Below are positions 58,740 through 64,000 of a stretch of DNA of 64,000 bases, in pieces. The notes under the pieces are model-generated. The model had not been told where the DNA came from. It was given only the letters and a program-made list of their open reading frames with translations, and made no database searches. Origin of the DNA: an uncultured Propionibacteriaceae bacterium (lineage in GTDB: Bacteria > Actinomycetota > Actinomycetes > Propionibacteriales > Propionibacteriaceae). The stretch spans positions 1 through 64,000 of the forward strand of contig CALLVV010000002.1 in assembly GCA_938012815.1 (NCBI GenBank), given 5' to 3'. Position numbers and translations under genes: made by a program. The stretch's first letter is position 1, and every line of letters starts with the position of its first letter.

Positions 58740-59882
58740 GTGGGCATCAACGAGATCATCCTCTGGATATTGATGATGTGCATGGTCCTCGGCGGCATAG
58801 ACCGGGCCATCGGGAACAAGTTCGGCCTGGGGGAACAGTTCGAGGAGGGCTTCAACGCCCTCGGTCCCCTGGCACTCGCCATGGTCGGCATCATCTCGCT
58901 CTCACCGGTGCTCGCGACGCTGCTGGGGCCGATCATCAACCCGGTCTATGCGCTCGTCGGCGCTGATCCCGCAATGTTCGCGGGCACCCTGCTGGCCTGT
59001 GACATGGGAGGCTGGCCCTTGGCCCAGCAGATGACTGAGAACCCGCAGGCGGCTCAGCTGTCGGGTCTGGTGCTCGGATCCATGATGGGCGCGACGATCG
59101 TGTTCACGATCCCCGTCTCCCTCGGGATCATCGAGAAGGACGACCGTGGCTTCCTGGCCAAGGGAATCCTGGCGGGCATCTGCACCATTCCCGTCGGTGT
59201 ATTGGTCTCCGGCCTGATCGCAGGCTTCCCGATCGGCATGGTGCTGATCAACCTCATCCCCATCGTCACTGCCGCCCTGCTCATCGCTTTCGGCCTGTGG
59301 CGCTTCCCCAACGCCATGACCACCGGCTTCGAGTGGTTCGGCAAGATCCTGCTCGCCATCATCACCGTCGGTCTCATGATCGCCGTTCTCGAACAGGTGC
59401 TGAGCATCAAGATCATGCCCGAGGGCTGGGAGCTCAAGCCCGTCACCGAGGGCCTCGAAACGGTTGGACTCATCGCCATCGTGCTGCTGGGCGCCTTCCC
59501 CGCGGTCTTCCTCATCATCAAACTCGCAGGCAAACCCCTCGGCAAGGTGGGCAAGCTCATCGGAATCAACGACACCGCGGCCGGCGGCATGATCGCCACC
59601 CTGGCCAACAACATCCCGATGTTCCAGGTCATGAAGGACATGGACAACCGCGGCAAGGTGGTCAACTCCGCCTTCGCCGTGAGCGCCGCCTTCGCCTTCG
59701 GCGACCACCTCGGTTTCGTGGCCGGGGCAGAGTCCAGCATGATCGCCGCAGTGATCGCCGGCAAACTCGTGGCGGGTATCGCCGCCGTCGCCCTGGCGTT
59801 GCTGTTGTTCGGCAGGTCCCTGCCCAAGACAGAGAATGCCCCGGCACCGGAGGCACCCGAAACAGCCGCCGAGGGGGCCTGA
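58740..59882 (+). CDS. eutH: Ethanolamine transporter EutH
   Basis: A 380-residue membrane protein with about 11 helices, of the EutH ethanolamine permease family. Family segments: GGIDRAIGNKFGLGEQFEEGFNALGPLALAMVGI, GTLLACDMGGWPLA and SAFAVSAAFAFGDHLGF. It brings ethanolamine into the cell. GTG 58740 has AGGAG 5 nt upstream; in-frame starts further out lie in non-coding DNA that contains the regulator sites. It is the first gene of the eut operon and is followed 4 bp later by eutN. Confidence 0.93.
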   Translation: MGINEIILWILMMCMVLGGIDRAIGNKFGLGEQFEEGFNALGPLALAMVGIISLSPVLATLLGPIINPVYALVGADPAMFAGTLLACDMGGWPLAQQMTENPQAAQLSGLVLGSMMGATIVFTIPVSLGIIEKDDRGFLAKGILAGICTIPVGVLVSGLIAGFPIGMVLINLIPIVTAALLIAFGLWRFPNAMTTGFEWFGKILLAIITVGLMIAVLEQVLSIKIMPEGWELKPVTEGLETVGLIAIVLLGAFPAVFLIIKLAGKPLGKVGKLIGINDTAAGGMIATLANNIPMFQVMKDMDNRGKVVNSAFAVSAAFAFGDHLGFVAGAESSMIAAVIAGKLVAGIAAVALALLLFGRSLPKTENAPAPEAPETAAEGA

Positions 59883-59886
59883 GACG

Positions 59887-60177
59887 ATGCGGATCGCTCG
59901 CGTGATCGGCTCTGCGGTCTCAACCATGAAGCCGGACAACATCCGGGGCTCGAAGCTCCTGATCCTGAGAGCCGCCACCCCCGACAACAAACTCTACGGT
60001 GATCCCTTCGTGGCGGTGGACGTGGTCAGCGCGGGCACGGGGGAACTCGTCCTGGTGGCCGACGGAAGCGCCGGCCGTCGCGGCCTGGAGAACGACGCCG
60101 CCCCCGTCGACTCGGTGATCATGGCAATCCTCGACTCCTTGGAGGTCGAGGGTGCCGTGACCTTCAGAAAGCACTGA
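59887..60177 (+). CDS. eutN: Microcompartment vertex protein EutN (CcmL family)
   Basis: A 96-residue pentamer-forming shell protein: IARVIGSAVSTMKPDNIRGSKLLILR, DPFVAVDVVSAGTGELVLVADGSAGRR and the C-terminal beta strand. In bacterial microcompartments this family caps the twelve vertices. No hexameric shell protein (EutS, EutK, EutL, EutM type) is found in the window, although more eut genes may follow beyond base 64000. It lies between eutH and eutA with gaps of 4 bp, so it belongs to the operon. Confidence 0.88.
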   Translation: MRIARVIGSAVSTMKPDNIRGSKLLILRAATPDNKLYGDPFVAVDVVSAGTGELVLVADGSAGRRGLENDAAPVDSVIMAILDSLEVEGAVTFRKH

Positions 60178-60181
60178 TTCC

Positions 60182-61644
60182 ATGGCAACGAAATCCAGGG
60201 AGATGCTCAGCGTCGGGATTGACATCGGAACGACGACGAGCCAGCTCGTCCTCTCGCGCCTGTCGGTCAGCAACCACGCGCGCGTCGGCCTGGTGCCGCG
60301 CCTCGACGTCGACGAACGCATGGTCCTCTACCAGAGCGACCCCCATCTGACACCGCTGTCGGCCCCTGATGAGATCAACGTCGGGGCACTGGTGGGAATG
60401 ATCCACCGCGAGTACGAGCGCGCGAACATCGACGCATCGCAGGTAGAGACCGGGGCTGTCATCATCACCGGCGAAACCGCCCGCACCCGCAACGCGGAAG
60501 CAATCCTCCAGGGCCTGTCCGATCTGGCGGGCGAATTCGTGGTCACCGTCGCGGGGCCGAGCCTGGAATCCCAGATCGCCGGGCGCGGCTCCGGCGCCAG
60601 CGACTGGGCCGCCGAGCATTACGCCACCATCGTGAACGTCGACATCGGGGGCGGCTCCGCGAACGCGGCGCTCTTCCGGGCCGGCAAACACGTCTCCTCC
60701 GCCGCGATCATGGTCGGCGGCAGGCAGGCCATGGTCAATCCCGACACCGGAGTGCTGGAGCATCTCAAACCCGGCGGCCAGGTGGTCGTGGAGACCCTCG
60801 GCCTGACCGACCTCGTGGTCGGCCAACCAGCTCCTGTGCCCGCGCTGCGACGCTTCACCGACGCGATGGCCGACGTCGTCATCGACCTGGTACTCGGCAC
60901 GACCTCACCGCTGGCCGAGAAACTGGCCCTCACCACTCCCCTCGACATCGACGGCCCGGTCGCTGCCTATTTCGTTTCTGGAGGGGTCGGTGCCGCCTAT
61001 TACGCGAACCTGCCCTGCTCCACCATCCAGGAGATCGCCCGTTTCGGTGATGTCGGCCCTCTGTTCGCGCAGTCGCTGCGGGAAACCCGCGCTGGCAGCA
61101 GCTTCACGTCGAGGAACCCGGACAGACCCTGCGCGCGACCGTGCTCGGGGCCGCGAGCCAACAGGTGACGCTCTCCGGTTCCACGATCTGGGCCGAACGC
61201 GAGCATCTGCCGTTGAAGAACCTCCCGGTGATCGAACCGAGGCTGCTCGACGCCGTACCCGAGTATCGCGACCCGGAAGGTGTCAGGCGTGCCGTCACCC
61301 GGGCCGTGAGGCGCTGGGACCGCGGAGAGGCGGACCAGGGGAACTTCGTGATCACTCTCGACCTGCCCCGGCGGATGGACTATCCCCAGGTGATAGCCAT
61401 CGCCACGGGCCTGGCGCTGTTCGCCGAGGACTACCTGCCGCGGGGCAAGCCACTGATCCTGGTCACGGAGGAGGACTACGGGCAGGTGCTCGGCCAGACG
61501 ATCAAGTCCCGCAGCCCCGACCTGCCGGTCATCGTCGTCGACCAGATCGGTCTCGGGGAGGGCGATTTCATCGACATCGGGGAGCCGCTGTTCGAGGGCC
61601 GGGTCGTCCCGGTCTCAGTGAAGACCCTCGTTTTCTACCAGTAG
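60182..61644 (+). pseudogene. eutA: Ethanolamine ammonia-lyase reactivase EutA, interrupted by a one-base frameshift
   Basis: EutA is an actin/Hsp70-fold ATPase that removes damaged cobalamin from EutBC. The first frame (60182-61168) carries phosphate-binding SVGIDIGTTTSQLV, the second nucleotide motif VNVDIGGGSANAALF and FVSGGVGA, but goes astray after FAQSLRE and stops early. The rest of EutA continues one frame back, from NPRWQQLHVEEPGQ through VLGAASQQVTLSG to VKTLVFYQ at 61644. Adding one A to the AAA run at 61083-61085 restores the whole reading frame (RENPRW). No in-register slippery heptamer is present. The cause is either a real mutation or a homopolymer sequencing error; the intact codon usage on both sides favours a recent event. 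Confidence 0.85.
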
Positions 61645-61669
61645 GACCTGAAAGGTGAAGGAAACAACC

Positions 61670-61699
61670 ATGCGAAACGGTGTGAAGGAGGTGGCCTGA
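61670..61699 (+). CDS. Nine-codon leader ORF coupled to eutB
   Basis: ATG CGA AAC GGT GTG AAG GAG GTG GCC TGA encodes MRNGVKEVA; its stop overlaps the eutB start (TGATG). GAAGGA lies about 8 nt before its ATG, and the eutB ribosome site AAGGAGG lies inside it. Translating it could open the eutB site. It may also be chance. Confidence 0.35.
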   Translation: MRNGVKEVA

Positions 61700-63066
61700 T
61701 GCTGCTGCGCACGAAACTTTTCGGTGAAACCTACGAGTTTCGCGACCTGAAGGATCTGCTCGCCAAGGCCAACGAGGAGAAATCGGGTGATCAGCAGGCC
61801 GGTATCGCGGCCAGGACCGCGGCTGAGCGGGTGGCGGCTCGGCTGATCCTGGCGGAGGTGCCGTTGAGTGCCCTGCGCGAGAACCCGGTCGTACCCTACG
61901 ACGAGGACGAGGTGACGAGGGTCATCGACGACGCGGTCAACGAGACCATCTACTCGGAGATCAAGAACTGGACCGTCGGTGAGTTCCGCGAGTGGATCCT
62001 CAACAACAACACCACCAGCGAGATGATCCACCGCATCAGCAACGCCCTGACCGGCGAGATGGTCGCCGCGGTCACGAAACTGATGAGCAACCTGGACCTG
62101 GTGCTCGGCGGCAAGAAGATCCACGTGGTCAAGCACTGCAACAACACCATGGGCCTGCCGGGTACGCTCGCCTCCCGCAACCAACCGAACCACCCCACCG
62201 ATTCCGTCGACGGCATCCGCGCCGCCGCCTACGAGGGCCTGTCCTACGGGTCGGGTGACTCGGTGATCGGCATCAACCCCTCCGACGACTCGGTCAGCAG
62301 CGTCAGTCGCCTGCTGGAGATGACCAAGGAGATCATCGACCGCTGGGAGATCCCCACCCAGAACTGTGTGCTGGCGCACGTCACCACTCAGATGGAGTGC
62401 CTCAAGCGTGGTGTACCCGTCGGCCTGGTGTTCCAGTCGCTCGCGGGCTCACAGAAGGCCATGGAGAGCTTCGGGGTCAGCATCGACATGATCGACGAGG
62501 CCTACGCACTGGCGAAGAAGTACTGCTGGACCCCCGGACCCAACTACATGTACTTCGAGACCGGTCAGGGATCCGCGCTGTCAGCGGACGCGCACAACGA
62601 CGCCGACCAGCTGTGCCTGGAGGCCCGCATCTACTCGATGGCCAAACGGTGGGACCCCTACCAGGTCAACACGGTCGTCGGGTTCATCGGACCCGAATAT
62701 CTCTACGACGCCACCCAGATCACCCGGGCGGGCCTGGAGGACCACTTCATGGGCAAGCTCACCGGGATCTCCATGGGATGTGACGTCTGCTACACCAACC
62801 ATGCCAAGGCGACGCAGAACGACCTAGAGAACCTTGCAGTGCTGTTCGCCGCTGCCGGTGGCAGCTTCATCATGGGTGTACCGCAGGGCGACGACTCCAT
62901 GCTGTCCTACCAGTCCACCAGCTACCACGACGCCCCGGCGCTGCGACAGGCCCTCGGCCTGAGCCCGCTGCCCGAATTCACGGCATGGCTGGAGGACATC
63001 GGCCTGTGGAAGGACGGACACCTGACCGACCTGGCCGGCGACCCCTCGTTCTTCCTGAAGAGGTGA
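61699..63066 (+). CDS. eutB: Ethanolamine ammonia-lyase large subunit EutB
   Basis: A 455-residue TIM-barrel subunit holding the substrate site of the adenosylcobalamin enzyme that splits ethanolamine into acetaldehyde and ammonia. Conserved segments: LSYGSGDSVIGINPSDDS, SLAGSQKAMESFGVSID, YFETGQGSALSADAHNDADQ (substrate-binding Glu and the Gln-Gly-Ser turn), GCDVCYTNHAKATQND and SFIMGVPQGDDSML. Length equals the family norm. ATG 61699 has AAGGAGG 7 nt upstream. It is followed 7 bp later by eutC. Confidence 0.96.
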   Translation: MLLRTKLFGETYEFRDLKDLLAKANEEKSGDQQAGIAARTAAERVAARLILAEVPLSALRENPVVPYDEDEVTRVIDDAVNETIYSEIKNWTVGEFREWILNNNTTSEMIHRISNALTGEMVAAVTKLMSNLDLVLGGKKIHVVKHCNNTMGLPGTLASRNQPNHPTDSVDGIRAAAYEGLSYGSGDSVIGINPSDDSVSSVSRLLEMTKEIIDRWEIPTQNCVLAHVTTQMECLKRGVPVGLVFQSLAGSQKAMESFGVSIDMIDEAYALAKKYCWTPGPNYMYFETGQGSALSADAHNDADQLCLEARIYSMAKRWDPYQVNTVVGFIGPEYLYDATQITRAGLEDHFMGKLTGISMGCDVCYTNHAKATQNDLENLAVLFAAAGGSFIMGVPQGDDSMLSYQSTSYHDAPALRQALGLSPLPEFTAWLEDIGLWKDGHLTDLAGDPSFFLKR

Positions 63067-63073
63067 CCTCACG

Positions 63074-63991
63074 ATGAATGAAAAACTCGAAGAGATCGTC
63101 GCCCGCGTCATCGCGGAGTTGAAGCGCGACGGCATCACTCCCCCTGACGAGGCCACTCTCGTCCCCGCGGCCACGGGCAACGGCGTTGCCGCGTCCGGAG
63201 ACCTGGTGATCGACCTGCCGGATCCCACCGTGGAATCCGAACGACGCAGGCTGCGGGTGGACAACCCCTACGACGCGGACGGGCTGCGCAACCTGTGCGC
63301 GACCACCACCGCCCGGATCGGGATCGGTCGCGCGGGTGCCCGGCCCAGGACCGCGTCGCTGCTGCTGTTCCAGGCCGACCACGCCGTCACCCAGGACGCC
63401 ATCTACGGCGTCATCAACGAGGACACCAAGGAGAAGCAGAAACTGTTCACGGTGCACAGCCGGGCCGCGGACCGCTCCGAGTACCTGCTGCGCCCCGACC
63501 TGGGACGCCGCCTGACCGACGAGGCCAAGGCCACCATCCAGGAACGCTGCACGAAACAACCCGATGTGCAGATCTGCATCGGCGACGGCCTGTCCGCGGC
63601 GGCCATCTCGAACAATCTGGGCGACATCTACCCGGTGATCGAGCAGGGGCTCAGCTCTGCGGGACTCACCCTCGGCACGCCTTTCCTGATCGAGAACTGC
63701 CGCGTCGGGATCATGAACGACGTGAACACGATCGTGCAGGCGAAGGTCGTGCTGCTGCTCATCGGTGAACGCCCCGGACTGGGTATCGCGGACGCCATGA
63801 GCGTCTACATGGGATTCGACCCGCAGCCCGGCAAGAGCGACGCCGACCGCGACCTGATCTGCATGATCACCACCCACGGCGGCACCAACCCCCTCGAGGC
63901 CGGCGCCTACGTCGTCGAGGTGGTCAAACGAATGATCCAGCACAGCGCATCCGGCGTGAAGCTGCGTGCGCTGTCCGGTGGCGAGGACTGA
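63074..63991 (+). CDS. eutC: Ethanolamine ammonia-lyase small subunit EutC
   Basis: A 305-residue subunit that contributes the B12-binding face. Conserved stretches: RIGIGRAGARPRTASLLLFQADHAVTQDAIY, CIGDGLSAAAISNN and MITTHGGTNPLEAGAYVVEVVKRM. The first 45 residues form a charged helix and linker that in microcompartment-borne enzymes can act as a shell-targeting tag; this is a family-based guess. The stop at 63989-63991 is followed by GGAGA, so another operon gene probably starts just beyond the window. Confidence 0.95.
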   Translation: MNEKLEEIVARVIAELKRDGITPPDEATLVPAATGNGVAASGDLVIDLPDPTVESERRRLRVDNPYDADGLRNLCATTTARIGIGRAGARPRTASLLLFQADHAVTQDAIYGVINEDTKEKQKLFTVHSRAADRSEYLLRPDLGRRLTDEAKATIQERCTKQPDVQICIGDGLSAAAISNNLGDIYPVIEQGLSSAGLTLGTPFLIENCRVGIMNDVNTIVQAKVVLLLIGERPGLGIADAMSVYMGFDPQPGKSDADRDLICMITTHGGTNPLEAGAYVVEVVKRMIQHSASGVKLRALSGGED

Positions 63992-64000
63992 GGAGACGAC

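Noticed and set aside
61079..61090. Programmed -1 frameshifting in eutA at GGGAAAC
   Set aside because: The reading frame is CGG GAA ACC, so the heptamer is out of register, and no stimulatory hairpin or Shine-Dalgarno is evident.

Overview
The window is high-GC, gene-dense actinobacterial DNA. A DUF222/HNH endonuclease of the 13E12 type, an actinobacterial ESX-type (type VII) secretion locus, a G5-domain cell-wall protein, many genes with a TANNNT box only 6-7 nt before the start codon (leaderless style), and coenzyme-B12-dependent ethanolamine genes together suggest a Propionibacteriaceae-like organism. That family assignment is inference; no rRNA gene is present to settle it.

Layout. 0-5 kb: 3' part of a UDP-glucose dehydrogenase, an OmpR-type two-component pair and an HNH endonuclease. 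4.8-7.6 kb: a membrane-anchored P-loop ATPase with six nearly identical 105-bp TPR units, and a small acidic anchored protein. 7.9-9.4 kb: methylmalonate-semialdehyde dehydrogenase. 9.6-24.6 kb: the type VII secretion locus, with mycosin, EccB, two different EccD paralogues, two WXG100 proteins, an RDD-FHA protein and EccC, followed by a lipoprotein and a probable substrate pair (small helical protein plus WXG-like/DUF1023 hydrolase). 25-33.3 kb: a minus-strand inositol/sugar-type operon (IolE-, IolG- and IolH-like enzymes, a Na+/H+ antiporter, a ribose-type ABC transporter). 33.5-35.8 kb: a decayed zone (hipA 3' fragment, orphan ABC ATPase, small membrane proteins). 36-38 kb: a second Gfo/Idh/MocA oxidoreductase and a TauE-like permease. 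38-41.5 kb: vapB with a broken vapC, then a divergent seryl-tRNA synthetase lying between two copies of the dnaB 3' end, then dnaB. 42-45 kb: copper resistance csoR-copZ-copA. 45-46.4 kb: a DUF348/G5/RlpA-like wall protein. 46.6-48.9 kb: a drug-efflux MFS gene and its TetR regulator. 49-53.8 kb: ung, a NarL-type two-component system, yefM-yoeB and msrA. 53.9-58.5 kb: a lipoprotein, an acetyl-CoA hydrolase-family enzyme, a YpfJ-like metallopeptidase and a MocR regulator. 58.7-64 kb: ethanolamine operon eutH-eutN-eutA(frameshifted)-eutB-eutC.

How the genes work together. The secretion locus is built from three alternately oriented transcription units, so core machine, cargo and accessory parts can be controlled separately; the downstream pair looks like its cargo. 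The copper genes form an autoregulated unit with a CsoR operator over the csoR start. The MocR regulator faces eutH, and two copies of AAGTGGTCTG sit between them, so it probably controls ethanolamine use. Dispersed inverted repeats based on GGTTGAGYC and GTGTCGAAACC fill many intergenic gaps and even supply a stop codon.

The most unusual pieces are the serS cassette flanked by a 146-bp duplication of the dnaB end, the paired EccD paralogues with an Asn-to-Asp change in the mycosin oxyanion-hole motif, the TPR/P-loop ATPase with freshly amplified repeats, and the single-base frameshift in eutA inside an otherwise intact operon.
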